Assembly: GCF_900104215.1 (NCBI RefSeq)
Contig: NZ_FMXO01000007.1
Coordinates: forward strand, 124,001-188,000
Reading direction: 5' to 3'
Length of the DNA stretch: 64,000 bases
DNA from: Desulfonatronum thiosulfatophilum
GTDB taxonomy: Bacteria; Desulfobacterota; Desulfovibrionia; Desulfovibrionales; Desulfonatronaceae
A program made the translations under genes and the position numbers. The notes below the pieces were generated by a model. The model was not told where the DNA came from and did no database searches. It saw only the letters and a program-made list of their open reading frames with translations. Below, piece by piece: positions 20,087 to 30,046 of the stretch; the first letter of the stretch is position 1, and every line of letters begins with the position of its first letter.

Positions 20087-22048
20087 ATGATTTTGCGGCA
20101 CATTGCCTCGCTATTACTGTTGTGCATGTTCTTTCTCGTTCTTCTTGGCGGTTGCGTTGAGAAGAAACGCCTGCCCCCCGTCGCTCCTCCCGTGGCGACT
20201 ACCGTGGAGAGCCTGGTTCTTCAGGCGGACAGAGCCTGGCAGGCCGGCGATTATCAGCGCAGCAAACAGCTGTACGAACTTCTCGTCTCGGAGCCTCTGG
20301 ATACGTCCCTCCAGTCGTTGGCCTGGGAGCGACTTGCGGTCAGTTCCCTGCGAACCGGCGACTACGCCCGCTCCCAGGATGCCCTGATTCGCGCGGCATT
20401 GCATGATCCGACCCTGCGGCAGCAATGGATATGGCATGAGTACAGGGTCAAAGCGCTTCTGGGCATGGGCAGGGGTGACGCAGCCGAGGAATACCTGCGT
20501 CAACTGATGGCGCAACCGGAAACACCGTGGTCCCTGCGTTCTTCAGCCGGCGTCCGGCTCTCGGAAATATATCGTGAATTCAGGGACTACGATGCTCTCA
20601 GTTCGCTTTTCTCGACCCTGTATGATTTGGCGCCCGACGAAGGCGCCAGGGCCGAGGTGGAGCGTATTGCCGTCCGGATCGCCAGGGAAATCCCGGACAG
20701 GGCACTGGAGCACCTTACGGGTCTGGTGCTGCCCGGGGATGTCGCTCTCTTTCCGAACGCCGTGTTCCTGTGGGAGCAACGCCGCCGGGAAGTCACGGAA
20801 AGTCCCGAGGCGTGGCCGCAGGTCAGGATGACGTTGAACCGCCTTTTGCAGCAGGGGGATTGGGCCGATGTTGATCCTTTCGCCGCGGAACTGGAAGACC
20901 TTGATGAGCAGTTCGGTCTCCCGGGAGTCTGCGTCGGATTGATGGTTCCGCTGGACGGCGTGCTGGCCGAAACCGGCTGGAAAATTGTGCGCGGAGCCGA
21001 GGCCGGTCGCAATGCCCTGCTGGAAGACGGCATGACCCTGCGGTTGGAGATCATCAATTCCCAGGCCCAGGACGTGCTGGATACCCTCGCCACGATGGCT
21101 CCGGAGTGCGCCATTGTCGGCGGTCCGGTTCAGCGCGAGACCTGGGACCGGATTCAAGCCGCGGGGCTGGCTGCGCATCGTAATTTCTTTACCTTTCTGC
21201 CGACCATGGGCGAGGAACAGGAGGGCAGTCTTGCCTGGCGGTTCTTCGGCAGCCCGCGGGATCAGGTCCATGCCCTGGCCGACCTGGCAATAAATGAAAT
21301 GGGCATTCACGACATGGCGGTGCTGTTCCCCCAGGACCGTTTCGGAGAGCACATGGGTGAGGCCTTTACCGCCGAAGTGTCCAACCTGGGAGGGCGCGTT
21401 AGGGGATACAGAAGTTACCAGCCCGGGGAGCATGCGACGTGGGGCGAGTCCGTGGCCGGACTTTTGGGCGTACAGGCACAAGTCCGCCGGGGGCGAAACG
21501 AAGAAGCCCGGATGCCCAATCCGCCGTTCCAGGCGATCTTCATTCCGGACAGCCTGCGCAACGCGGAGATGCTTCTTCCGCAGTTTTTCTACTATGATGA
21601 ACAGCGGCTGCTTATTCTCGGTCCTGAAATATGGAGTCAATCATGGATTCGACGCGCGGAGCAAATGGAGCAGCAGTACTTCCGGCTGGCGGTCATGCCC
21701 GGCGGATGGTGGCCTGAAAATCCGTCCCCCGCGACCAGGGAACTGACGCGGCTTGCCGAGGAATCTGGCCAGCCCGTCGATTTCTGGGTGGCTCTGGGCT
21801 ATGACTTCATCCGCATGAGCTCCCGGCTGGGCCACACCTCCCGGGTCCTGCCGCCTGAAAGGCTGAATGCCTTGTTGTGGGAAGCCGCGGATTTCGAATG
21901 GAGCATGGCGCCGCTGTTCTGGGACGAACAAGGCAGGGCCCGCCAATCCATGTTCCTCTTCCAACCGACATCCCGGGGTCTGACCATCATGGATCCGGTC
22001 GCGCTGCGCAACCAGATTGACCGGATTCGGATGCGTTTTTCCCGGTGA
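20087..22048 (+). CDS. LppC/LpoA-like lipoprotein, putative penicillin-binding protein activator
   Basis: 653 residues. The signal peptide ends in a lipobox LLGGC (Cys23), which predicts an outer-membrane-facing lipoprotein. Residues about 40-270 are helical TPR-like repeats. Residues about 280-650 form a periplasmic-binding type I fold (CVGLMVPLDGVLAETGWKI, AIVGGP). This is the architecture of LpoA, which activates PBP1A in gammaproteobacteria. Whether this protein does so in a deltaproteobacterium is inference. An ABC-type ligand sensor is the other option. Confidence 0.8.
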   Translation: MILRHIASLLLLCMFFLVLLGGCVEKKRLPPVAPPVATTVESLVLQADRAWQAGDYQRSKQLYELLVSEPLDTSLQSLAWERLAVSSLRTGDYARSQDALIRAALHDPTLRQQWIWHEYRVKALLGMGRGDAAEEYLRQLMAQPETPWSLRSSAGVRLSEIYREFRDYDALSSLFSTLYDLAPDEGARAEVERIAVRIAREIPDRALEHLTGLVLPGDVALFPNAVFLWEQRRREVTESPEAWPQVRMTLNRLLQQGDWADVDPFAAELEDLDEQFGLPGVCVGLMVPLDGVLAETGWKIVRGAEAGRNALLEDGMTLRLEIINSQAQDVLDTLATMAPECAIVGGPVQRETWDRIQAAGLAAHRNFFTFLPTMGEEQEGSLAWRFFGSPRDQVHALADLAINEMGIHDMAVLFPQDRFGEHMGEAFTAEVSNLGGRVRGYRSYQPGEHATWGESVAGLLGVQAQVRRGRNEEARMPNPPFQAIFIPDSLRNAEMLLPQFFYYDEQRLLILGPEIWSQSWIRRAEQMEQQYFRLAVMPGGWWPENPSPATRELTRLAEESGQPVDFWVALGYDFIRMSSRLGHTSRVLPPERLNALLWEAADFEWSMAPLFWDEQGRARQSMFLFQPTSRGLTIMDPVALRNQIDRIRMRFSR

Positions 22049-22120
22049 TGTTTGTCTCTTCGCCGTCATAAACAGCAAGTATTCTGACGACATGTCTTCA
22101 AAATCCTCCAGGAGCTGGAA

Positions 22121-22408
22121 ATGAGCATTAGTACTGATGAAGTGGCCAAGGTGGCTGGTTTAGCCAGGCTGAATCTGAAACCGGAAAAGCTCGAGCAGTT
22201 TGCCGGCCAGTTTAACGATATTCTCGGCTACATGGAAAAGTTGAACGAACTGGACACCTCCGGAGTGGAGCCGCTGTTTTCGCCGGTGAACCATGAAACG
22301 GTCTTCCGGGACGACGACGTCCGGCAGGAGTACAGCCGGGAGGAAATTTTGGCCAACGCCCCGGAAACCGACGGAAGCTACTTCATCGTTCCTCGTATTG
22401 TCGGCTGA
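22121..22408 (+). CDS. gatC: Asp/Glu-tRNA amidotransferase subunit C
   Basis: 95 residues, with the family pattern [12 protein letters not shown]...[22 protein letters not shown]. It stabilises the GatA-GatB complex that turns Glu-tRNA(Gln) (or Asp-tRNA(Asn)) into the amide form. AGGAGCTGG precedes the ATG. gatA follows after 73 bp. gatB is not in this window. Confidence 0.95.
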   Translation: MSISTDEVAKVAGLARLNLKPEKLEQFAGQFNDILGYMEKLNELDTSGVEPLFSPVNHETVFRDDDVRQEYSREEILANAPETDGSYFIVPRIVG

Positions 22409-22481
22409 TTCGTATTGTTGAGCATTGCCGACGTTCACCCATTTCGTTCAATTTCATTAAAACAATAGATCAAGGTCATTC

Positions 22482-23978
22482 ATGTCTGAATTCCATTTGC
22501 ACTCCATGGCTGCGATTCGCCGGCAACTGGCCGCCGGCGAAGTCCGGGTCGAGGACGTGGTCCGTTCCTGTCTGGACCGGATGGACGCTCTGGAACCGTC
22601 CATCCGCGCCTTCGTCACCCGGGCCGACGAGCAGGCCCTGAACCAGGCCCGGGAAATGGACCGCGTCGGGCCTGGAGCGGACAGCCCGGCAACCAAGCCT
22701 TTGTGGGGCGTGCCCCTGGTCATCAAGGACGTGCTGACCACCAGGGGAATACGGACCACCTGCGGCTCAAAGATGCTGGACAACTTCACGCCGTGCTTCG
22801 ATGCCGAGGCCGTGACCCGGCTGCGCGATGCCGGGGCCGTCATCCTGGGCAAGGTAAACATGGATGAATTCGCCATGGGTTCTTCCACGGAAAATTCCGC
22901 CTACAACACCACGGCCAACCCCTGGAAGCTGGACGCCGTGCCCGGCGGTTCCAGCGGCGGCTCGGCCGCTGCCGTGGCCGCGCGGATGGGCTTTGCCGCT
23001 CTGGGCACGGATACCGGCGGATCCATCCGTCAGCCCGCGGCCTTCTGCGGCGTGGTCGGGCTCAAGCCCAGCTACGGGCGTGTCTCCCGTTACGGCCTGG
23101 TGGCCTACGCATCCTCCCTGGACCAGATCGGCCCAATGACTTTGAGCGTTGAAGACGCCGCACTGTTGCTGCGGGTTATCGCCGGTCATGATCCCAAGGA
23201 TTCCACCAGCGCCGACCGGCCCGTGCCGGATTATCCGGCCCTGCTGGCCGAGCGCGCCGATCTTGCCGGCCTGCGCATCGGCATGCCCGAGGAGTTCTGG
23301 GGCGAGGACGGCCTGGAGCCGGACGTGGCCGAAGGCTGTCGGCAGGCCACGGCCCTGGCCGAGGAACTGGGCGCGACCTGCGTGCCGATCTCTCTGCCGC
23401 ATACGCCCTATGCCGTAGCCGCATATTATGTTGTGGCCACGGCCGAGGCCAGCTCCAATCTGGCTCGGTTTGACGGAGTGCGCTACGGGTTTCGGGACAA
23501 GGACGCCCAAGACCTTATCGAGATGTACCGCAATTCCCGCAGCAAGGGCTTCGGCGAGGAGGTTCAGCGCCGGATCATGCTCGGCACCTACGTGCTGTCA
23601 TCGGGCTACTACGACGCCTATTACAAGAAGGCCGCCCAGGTCCGCCGTCTGATCCAGCAGGATTTTCTGGCGGCCTTTGAGCGTTGCGACGTGATCTGCG
23701 GACCGGTCACGCCCACAACCGCTTTCGGCATGGGCGAGAAGACCTCGGACCCGCTGCAGATGTATTTGACCGACATCTTCACCATCTCCCTGAATTTGGC
23801 CGGCCTGCCCGGCCTGAGCCTGCCCGTCGGCCTGGGCAAGCGCAGCGGCCTGCCGGTGGGAATGCAGATTTTCGGTCCGGCTTTTCGGGAGGACCTGCTG
23901 CTCCAGGTTGGCCATGTCCTGGAACGACGCCTGCCTCGGCTGCCCCTGCCCACCGGAGTTTCCGCCCTGATCCGATGA
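22482..23978 (+). CDS. gatA: Asp/Glu-tRNA amidotransferase subunit A
   Basis: 498 residues of the amidase-signature family. The catalytic Lys is in VVIKDVLTT and the cis-Ser and nucleophile Ser are in [13 protein letters not shown] and [14 protein letters not shown]. It frees ammonia from glutamine for the transamidation done with GatB. Its stop overlaps the start of mnmA as ATGA. Confidence 0.96.
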   Translation: MSEFHLHSMAAIRRQLAAGEVRVEDVVRSCLDRMDALEPSIRAFVTRADEQALNQAREMDRVGPGADSPATKPLWGVPLVIKDVLTTRGIRTTCGSKMLDNFTPCFDAEAVTRLRDAGAVILGKVNMDEFAMGSSTENSAYNTTANPWKLDAVPGGSSGGSAAAVAARMGFAALGTDTGGSIRQPAAFCGVVGLKPSYGRVSRYGLVAYASSLDQIGPMTLSVEDAALLLRVIAGHDPKDSTSADRPVPDYPALLAERADLAGLRIGMPEEFWGEDGLEPDVAEGCRQATALAEELGATCVPISLPHTPYAVAAYYVVATAEASSNLARFDGVRYGFRDKDAQDLIEMYRNSRSKGFGEEVQRRIMLGTYVLSSGYYDAYYKKAAQVRRLIQQDFLAAFERCDVICGPVTPTTAFGMGEKTSDPLQMYLTDIFTISLNLAGLPGLSLPVGLGKRSGLPVGMQIFGPAFREDLLLQVGHVLERRLPRLPLPTGVSALIR

Positions 23979-25030
23979 CCGTTGCCGTGGCCGTCAGCGG
24001 GGGCCGGGACAGCCTGCTGGCCCTGGCCCTGCTCCGGCGGCAGGAACGCGATTTGGTCGCGGTCCATGCCATGCTGGCTTCCGAGACTGATCCCGCGGTC
24101 CTGGCCGGACTGCGGGGAAACTGCCGCGCCCTGGGCGTTGCGTTCCAGGTTCTGGACCTGCGTGAACAGTTCGAGGAGCTGGTGGTTGCGCCCTACATCC
24201 AAAGCTATTTGGAGGGCCGCACGCCAAACCCGTGCGTCTGGTGCAACGTCAGGATCAAGTTCGGCCTGCTTCTGGATGCCGTCCGGGAACAGGGTGCCAG
24301 CACCCTGGCCACCGGCCATTACGCCCGCCTGAAGCTTGAGGACAGCCGCCCAGGACTGTGGCGGGGAACGGATGCGGCCAAGGATCAGAGCTACTTTTTG
24401 GCCCTGCTCTCCCCGGAACAGCTCCGGCCTGCGGCCTTCCCCCTGGAAGATCATCACAAGCAGGACGTCCTGCCGGAACTTGATCGCTTGGGACTGACGC
24501 CGCCGCTGCCCGGCGAAAGCCAGGAGGTCTGCTTCATTGCTGACGATTACCGGGATTTCCTGGCCCGACGGCTACCGAACCTGCCGCCTCCCGGTCCCAT
24601 TGTCCTTGAGGATGGCAGAACCGTGGGCCGGCACAAGGGCTTGTGGCGCTACACCATCGGCCAGCGCAAGGGATTGGATATTGCCTGGAGCAAACCGCTT
24701 TATGTATTGCGCAAGGACGTGGCCACCAATCAACTGGTCGTGGGCGAACGCACCAGATTGCTCAGTGACGCCTGCCGGCTGGAATCCGTCAATTTTCTGG
24801 TCCCGCCCTCGGTCTGGCCGGATAATCTTCTCTTGCAGACCCGCTACCGCCAACGACCTGAACCGGCCCGTCTGACATCGCCGCCGGAAACCAACCACGA
24901 ATCACCATCCGTTTCCGATATGATTGTGCTGTCATACCCCGACCCCCGCGAACCCGCTGCATCCGGTCAGATCGGCGTGATCTACTCCACACAGGGCCAG
25001 GTCCTGGCAGGCGGAGTGATCAGCTCCTGA
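23975..25030 (+). CDS. mnmA: tRNA-specific 2-thiouridylase MnmA
   Basis: 351 residues. The ATP-pyrophosphatase loop SGGRDS sits at residues 8-13. The two catalytic Cys are Cys87 (NPCVWC) and Cys186 (EVCFIADDY). ATGHYAR and AKDQSYFL are also present. It places sulfur at U34 of Lys, Glu and Gln tRNAs. The N-terminus ([10 protein letters not shown] instead of SGGVDSSV) is somewhat diverged. A longer in-frame start inside gatA was rejected because the ATGA overlap gives the family start exactly. Confidence 0.9.
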   Translation: MTVAVAVSGGRDSLLALALLRRQERDLVAVHAMLASETDPAVLAGLRGNCRALGVAFQVLDLREQFEELVVAPYIQSYLEGRTPNPCVWCNVRIKFGLLLDAVREQGASTLATGHYARLKLEDSRPGLWRGTDAAKDQSYFLALLSPEQLRPAAFPLEDHHKQDVLPELDRLGLTPPLPGESQEVCFIADDYRDFLARRLPNLPPPGPIVLEDGRTVGRHKGLWRYTIGQRKGLDIAWSKPLYVLRKDVATNQLVVGERTRLLSDACRLESVNFLVPPSVWPDNLLLQTRYRQRPEPARLTSPPETNHESPSVSDMIVLSYPDPREPAASGQIGVIYSTQGQVLAGGVISS

Positions 25031-25055
25031 TTTTTTTTATTTGAAGAAACAGACA

Positions 25056-26363
25056 ATGCAATTTTTCTTGACCACCTTCGGTTGCAAGGTCAATCAATAC
25101 GAATCCCAAGTCATTCTGGAACGCTGGACAGGGCAGGGGCATGTGCAGGTTGCTGACGCCTCACAAGCTGAAGTGATTCTGGTGCATTCCTGTGCCGTGA
25201 CCGGCAAAGCCGTGGCGGATCTGCGCAAGTCCGTGGCCGCATTGCACAGGGCAGCACCGGATGCGGAGATCGTGATCGCCGGATGCGCTGCCCAGACCTT
25301 TGCCTCGGAACTGACCGGACTTGGCGGCGTATCAAGGGTTGTCGGCCTGAAGGACCGCGAACAGCTCCTGCGCGGGCCGCTGCCGTTTCCTGCTCGGGAT
25401 TCGGCAGAAGATCATGGAAGCATGCTCGCCGGGATCAGCCGTTTTCAGCGGGCCCGTGCCCAGGTGAAGGTTCAGGACGGCTGCTCCCATGGGTGCACCT
25501 ACTGCATCGTACCCTTGGCTAGAGGGGCGGCTCGGAGCCGGGAGCCGGGAGCGGTGGTGGAAGAGGTGGGCAATCTGTTGGCCGCGGGATACCGGGAGGT
25601 GAGCCTGATCGGTATTAACCTGCGGCTTTACGGGCGGGGTCTGGATGAGCGGATGGATTTTTGGGATCTGGTGCGGACTTTGGAACGAACTTTCGCGCCG
25701 AAGTGGGCGGGCCGGGCGAGATTCCGGCTCAGCTCGCTGGATCCGGCGATGCTGGGAGCCAAGGCCATGGACGTGATCGCCGGCTCCCGGATGCTCTGTC
25801 CGCACCTGCACCTTTCGCTGCAAAGCGCCAGCGAGTCCGTATTGGCAGCCATGAATCGCGGGCATTACCGACCCGGACCGGTGCAGGAATTTTGCCGCGA
25901 ACTGTCAGCGCATCTCGGGGTGCTCGCCCTGGGCGCGGACCTGCTGACCGGTTTTCCCGGTGAAGAGGACGCGCACTTCCAGGAAACCCTGGATTTCTGC
26001 TCCGCCTTGCCCCTGACCTACGCTCACGTCTTTCCCTTTTCGCCTCGCCCCGGAACCCCGGCGGCCGAACGTACGGACCCGGTGCCGGAAAACGTGCGCC
26101 ATGGGCGGGCCAAGGTATTGCGGGGACTGGCGGATCAAAAACGCAGGCAGTTCTGGAGCGATCTCGTGCAACGGGAAGAGCTGACCATGGTCGTGGAAGG
26201 CGACGATCCTGGGCAGGGCATGTGTGAATACTACGTACCATGCCGGCTCGAATCGGATGCGCCGGGCGGGGCTGTTCGCGAGTTGCTCCGTGTTCGTCCT
26301 CTACGCGCCGGAAAAAAGGCTTTGGTCTGCCTCCCGTTAAGGGACCAGGATCACTCGGGTTGA
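25056..26363 (+). CDS. mtaB: tRNA (N6-threonylcarbamoyladenosine(37)-C2)-methylthiotransferase, MtaB type
   Basis: 435 residues. The N-terminal methylthiotransferase domain starts TTFGCKVNQYES and the radical SAM cluster is CSHGCTYC (Cys143, 147, 150). The GCKVNQ start is that of MtaB rather than MiaB or RimO. It would make ms2t6A at position 37 of ANN-decoding tRNAs. The ATG at 25056 was preferred; a TTG at 25041 is also possible. The gene follows mnmA by 25 bp, making a tRNA-modification pair. Its 3' end overlaps the convergent gene by 13 bp. Confidence 0.87.
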   Translation: MQFFLTTFGCKVNQYESQVILERWTGQGHVQVADASQAEVILVHSCAVTGKAVADLRKSVAALHRAAPDAEIVIAGCAAQTFASELTGLGGVSRVVGLKDREQLLRGPLPFPARDSAEDHGSMLAGISRFQRARAQVKVQDGCSHGCTYCIVPLARGAARSREPGAVVEEVGNLLAAGYREVSLIGINLRLYGRGLDERMDFWDLVRTLERTFAPKWAGRARFRLSSLDPAMLGAKAMDVIAGSRMLCPHLHLSLQSASESVLAAMNRGHYRPGPVQEFCRELSAHLGVLALGADLLTGFPGEEDAHFQETLDFCSALPLTYAHVFPFSPRPGTPAAERTDPVPENVRHGRAKVLRGLADQKRRQFWSDLVQREELTMVVEGDDPGQGMCEYYVPCRLESDAPGGAVRELLRVRPLRAGKKALVCLPLRDQDHSG

Positions 26364-26749
26364 ATCGTGATCGTCAACGGAATGGCATGTAGGTCATGGC
26401 TCCTGGGCTCCGTCTGGCCCAGTTTCCACTGGAGCCGGGAGGCGGGCAAATCAAGCGTATCGGCCACCTCCTCGACGATTTTGCGGATGTTGATCACCGG
26501 ATGTCGTGAAAAAACAGCGGGCAGGCCGTAGGTCAGGTTGCAGGCCAGGCACTTGCCGGGACGTTGAACCAGCAAGAACTGAAACTGCACTTTTTCGCCG
26601 TTTGCGCCGGCGAAGCCCATTTGAATGTCAAATGCCGCATCATCGGCATCCCCGTACAAGGCTTCAAAAAAATCATGGCTGCGTTCAGGTGGGAAAATTT
26701 GCTCGAGCACTTCCGGTGTGAACACTGCCTGCATGTTTTGTGATGTCAT
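26351..26749 (-). CDS. Uncharacterised small protein
   Basis: 132 residues, function not recognised. There is no signal peptide or membrane segment. It has one close Cys pair (CLAC), a cluster of acidic residues early on (YGDADDAAF) and a C-terminal beta-rich region (LQWKLGQTEPRSHDLHAIPLTI). A real gene is supported by its codon pattern and by the lack of any opposing gene over most of its length. It overlaps the end of mtaB by 13 bp tail to tail. The start is uncertain; ATG codons at 26749 and 26734 are possible. Confidence 0.6.
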   Translation of the reverse strand: MTSQNMQAVFTPEVLEQIFPPERSHDFFEALYGDADDAAFDIQMGFAGANGEKVQFQFLLVQRPGKCLACNLTYGLPAVFSRHPVINIRKIVEEVADTLDLPASRLQWKLGQTEPRSHDLHAIPLTITIQPE

Positions 26750-26977
26750 AACAGTATCTTTTTGATATTATTAAGTGAAATATTGTTTGCCAATTGCCCT
26801 CAGCGGCCGGATACTGCAAGCAATGTCCATGGCTGTCAACAATCCGAATGAAGAGTCGCGATAACTACTCGGGCGAGTTTTGTTTTTCCCTATTGCTTAC
26901 GCCGCTCCACGGTACAGCTTGCCACCGGCTCCGGCCCGGTCTAGGTTCTTCAGAGCCGCCGCGATGAGGAGATACAA

Positions 26978-27586
26978 ATGGAAGAAGCAGCCAATCTGAC
27001 AAGTCTGGCCCCGGTCATGTTGATTTTCATTTCCGCTGCCTTTACGGACAACATCTTGTTGGCCCGCTTTCTAGGGATGTGTTCGGTTCTGGGCGTATCC
27101 AAGAAGGTGGACACCAGCCTGGGGCTGGGGGCAGCGGTGATCTTCGTGACCACCTGCACTTCGGGATTGAACTATCTCGTCTATAAGTATCTGCTTGTTC
27201 CATTGGAGCTGGAGTATCTGCGACTGATTGTGTTCATCGTGGTTATTGCCGCCTTTGTTCAGTTCGTGGAAATGCTCGTGGAACGTGTCTCCGAAGGACT
27301 GTATAACGCCCTGGGAATTTTTCTGCCGCTGATCACGGTTAACTGTGCCATTCTTGGTGTATCCCTGTTCATGCTCGGCACGCCTTACAATCTCCTGCAA
27401 ACCTTGGCCTTCGGCGCCGGCGCCGGCACAGGCTGGGCGCTTGCCATTGCCATCATCGGAGGCATCCGGGAGAAGATCAACGAACAGGCGCTGCCCCGCG
27501 GACTGGCCGGCCCCGGCATCACCTTGATCATTATCGGGATCATGTCTTTGGCATTTATCGGTTTTTCCGGTATGATCAAGATCTAA
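26978..27586 (+). CDS. nqrE: Na+-translocating NADH:quinone reductase subunit E
   Basis: 202 residues with six hydrophobic segments. FLGMCSVLGVSKKVDTS and ALGIFLPLITVNCAI contain the two Cys (35 and 123) that, with NqrD, hold the intramembrane Fe-S cluster. IGGIREKINE is also NqrE-like. RnfA is a close paralogue, but these motifs and the NqrF neighbour favour NqrE. GATGAGGAG precedes the ATG. No nqrA-D lies upstream, where a short unrelated gene faces away. Confidence 0.88.
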   Translation: MEEAANLTSLAPVMLIFISAAFTDNILLARFLGMCSVLGVSKKVDTSLGLGAAVIFVTTCTSGLNYLVYKYLLVPLELEYLRLIVFIVVIAAFVQFVEMLVERVSEGLYNALGIFLPLITVNCAILGVSLFMLGTPYNLLQTLAFGAGAGTGWALAIAIIGGIREKINEQALPRGLAGPGITLIIIGIMSLAFIGFSGMIKI

Positions 27587-27671
27587 TGCAACTTCTGAGC
27601 TGATTCATGTAACCATCAATAATGATTGCGCCAATGCTCCTTCCTTCTGAACCTGCAACTTCCAAAACCAC

Positions 27672-28775
27672 ATGATTTTTTCCATCGGCGTAGCTGTTGG
27701 ATTTCTTTCGACCGTCACGCTTTTGCTGGCGTTGCTTCTGCTGTTCGCCGAACGCAGGATTCTCAATTACGGTCCCTGCACCCTGGACATCAACGAGGGC
27801 AGGAAGACCCTGGTGGTGAACGGCGGTTCGACGTTGCTTTCCAGCCTCGGCGAGAACGAGATCTTCATTCCTTCGGCCTGCGGCGGACGGGGAACCTGCG
27901 CCTACTGCAAGGTCAAGGTTCTGGAAGGGGGTGGAGTGATCGGTCCGGTGGAAGAGTCCAATCTTTCATCTGAGGATGCCAAAAAGGGGGTGCGGCTTTC
28001 CTGCCAGGTCAAGGTGCGACAGGACATCAAGCTGGTGATCCCGGACGAATTGTTCCTCGCGAAACGTTTCCAGGGCAAACTGATTCGCAAAAGGCTATTG
28101 ACCTACGACATCGTCGAGCTTCGGATTGCCCTGATTCAGCCGGAAACCATTCAGTTCGCCGCGGGGCAGTACATCCAGTTGGAGTCCCAGGAGTATCTGG
28201 GGCGGGATGCGGTGATGCGGGCCTACTCCATTTCCTCGGTCCCCTCGGATGATCGGCATGTGGAGGTGATCATCCGCAGAATGCCCGAGGGCATCTGCAC
28301 CACCTGGGTTTTCGACCATCTCGAAGAAGGCCGGGAACTCAATCTGAGCGGGCCCTACGGCGACTTCAAGCTCAAGGAAAGCAAGGCGCCTGCGGTTTTC
28401 CTGGCCGGGGGCAGCGGAATGGCGCCCATCTGGAGCATCCTCAGGGACATGAAGGAACAAGGAGACGACCGGGAATCCTATTATTTTTTCAGCGGTCGCA
28501 ACCAGGACGACCTCTTTTTCACCGAGGAACTTTTCGCCCTGGAAAAGGAACTGCCCAACTTCCGCTACATCCCCTGCCTGACCCGGGAAGACAAGGGTTC
28601 CAGCTGGCAGGGCGAGCGCGGGCGTGTCCCCTTCATCCTGCCCAAATACATCCCCGATGCGACAAAATTTGAAGCCTACCTCTGCGGGTCATCCAACTTC
28701 ATCGATTCCTGTGCCGCCGCCCTGAAACAGGCAGGCATCAACGAGAACAGCATTTTCTACGACAAGTTCGAGTAG
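27672..28775 (+). CDS. nqrF: Na+-translocating NADH:quinone reductase subunit F
   Basis: 367 residues. One N-terminal membrane helix is followed by a [2Fe-2S] ferredoxin domain with Cys70, 76, 79 and 111, the spacing of NqrF. The FAD-binding motif is RAYSIS, and the NAD-binding part contains LAGGSGMAPIWSIL. It takes electrons from NADH and passes them to the membrane complex. V. cholerae NqrF is about 40 residues longer. An in-frame stop lies close upstream, so 27672 is the only ATG start, though its ribosome binding site is poor. nqrE is 85 bp upstream. Confidence 0.88.
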   Translation: MIFSIGVAVGFLSTVTLLLALLLLFAERRILNYGPCTLDINEGRKTLVVNGGSTLLSSLGENEIFIPSACGGRGTCAYCKVKVLEGGGVIGPVEESNLSSEDAKKGVRLSCQVKVRQDIKLVIPDELFLAKRFQGKLIRKRLLTYDIVELRIALIQPETIQFAAGQYIQLESQEYLGRDAVMRAYSISSVPSDDRHVEVIIRRMPEGICTTWVFDHLEEGRELNLSGPYGDFKLKESKAPAVFLAGGSGMAPIWSILRDMKEQGDDRESYYFFSGRNQDDLFFTEELFALEKELPNFRYIPCLTREDKGSSWQGERGRVPFILPKYIPDATKFEAYLCGSSNFIDSCAAALKQAGINENSIFYDKFE

Positions 28776-28801
28776 CCCAGAGCTTCGACGATCCAACCGG
28801 T

Positions 28802-30046
28802 TCACGTTCCGGAAACGCTGATCATGGAAAAGTCGTTTCCGGTCAGGCAGCGTCCGCCGTCGGCCGTGATCTCGAAGGTGTTCTCCACGCCGACCATGCC
28901 CAGCCCCGGCAGGCCGATCTTGGGTTCCAGGGCCATGACCATGCCTTCTTCCAGTGGGTCCTCGAATCCTTTGGCCAGTGCCGGCCATTCGTCGATGGCC
29001 AGGCCGATGCCGTGCCCCAGGAAACGGACCTTGTTCCCTCCCAGGGCCATGAATCCCTCGGACCAGCCCTCCCGGTCGGCCCACTCCCAGCAGTGCTGAA
29101 AGAGTCGGCCGGGGATCGCGCCGGGACGCAGGTTCTCCGCCAGCCAGTTCTGGACGGAAATGCAGAAGTCGTGCGCTTGGCGAGGCTGATGGGGAATGTC
29201 CGCGGCGCTGCCCGCCCAGTAGATCTGCGTCTTGTCCGTATGGTAGCCTTCCAGGCCGAAACCCACGTCCAGAACCAGCGGTTCGCCGCTTTTCCACACT
29301 TTTCCGGCATAGCCCATATGCGTGACAGCCGGATGCTGCCCGCGCAGCCCTACAGGTCCGTCGAACACGCTGGGATAATTGGCGCTGTCTCCGGCAGAGA
29401 CATGGCCCAGAAAAATTTCCTCACCTGGGTTTTGCATACGCAACAGGCCATGATGGCCCTGGCTGAAAAAGACGTCCCAGATCTGGACGGAGATTTCGCG
29501 TTCGGTCATTCCCGGCGCAATTTGCGCGGGCAGCAGCTCCCGGAGGCAATGGTCGTGCCGGGCGCCGATCAGGCGCATCTTGGCCAGTTCCCAGGGCGTC
29601 TTCACGGCTCTGGTCTTGTGGATGATGCTGTCTCCGGCGACCAATTCATGCGCCTTTAGATGCCTGTCCAGTCCCTGACCCAGAGCCCAGGACAGCCCGG
29701 TCATTTCCACCGCGGCCACGGCCGATAGCTCGGATCCCGCCTCCTTGATCAGACCGGGCAGTTCACGAAACGAGCGGTAACTGAACACCTGTTCCACGCT
29801 TGATTCCAGTCGGACCCGCTCGATGCCTTTCCGGACCAGCAGAACGGGCGGACCTTCCAGAGGCAGCCAGAAAACGCCGTTGGCCCAGGTTCCGGTGAAG
29901 TAGTAGATATTCATGCGGGAGAAGACGAGGATTCCGCCCGCGCCAGGCAGGGCAGTCCGCATCAGTCCACGGCATCGTTCCCAGCGCAAGGACAGTTCTT
30001 CTTCGGCGATCCGCTCCAACGCTTCAAACGCCATCTTATTCTCCAT
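28802..30046 (-). CDS. M24-family metallopeptidase (Xaa-Pro aminopeptidase-like)
   Basis: 414 residues. A creatinase-type N-terminal domain (about 1-170) precedes a pita-bread domain (about 180-414). The metal ligands are visible: Asp in LVLDVGF, Asp in YHTDKTQ, His in LGHGIGL, Glu in ALEPKIG and Glu in GVENTF. It is probably a cytosolic di-metal prolidase or aminopeptidase P. The first ATG overlaps the mqnC stop (TAATG). A second ATG at 30034 has a better GGAG. The linkage to mqnC may be only transcriptional. Confidence 0.87.
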   Translation of the reverse strand: MENKMAFEALERIAEEELSLRWERCRGLMRTALPGAGGILVFSRMNIYYFTGTWANGVFWLPLEGPPVLLVRKGIERVRLESSVEQVFSYRSFRELPGLIKEAGSELSAVAAVEMTGLSWALGQGLDRHLKAHELVAGDSIIHKTRAVKTPWELAKMRLIGARHDHCLRELLPAQIAPGMTEREISVQIWDVFFSQGHHGLLRMQNPGEEIFLGHVSAGDSANYPSVFDGPVGLRGQHPAVTHMGYAGKVWKSGEPLVLDVGFGLEGYHTDKTQIYWAGSAADIPHQPRQAHDFCISVQNWLAENLRPGAIPGRLFQHCWEWADREGWSEGFMALGGNKVRFLGHGIGLAIDEWPALAKGFEDPLEEGMVMALEPKIGLPGLGMVGVENTFEITADGGRCLTGNDFSMISVSGT

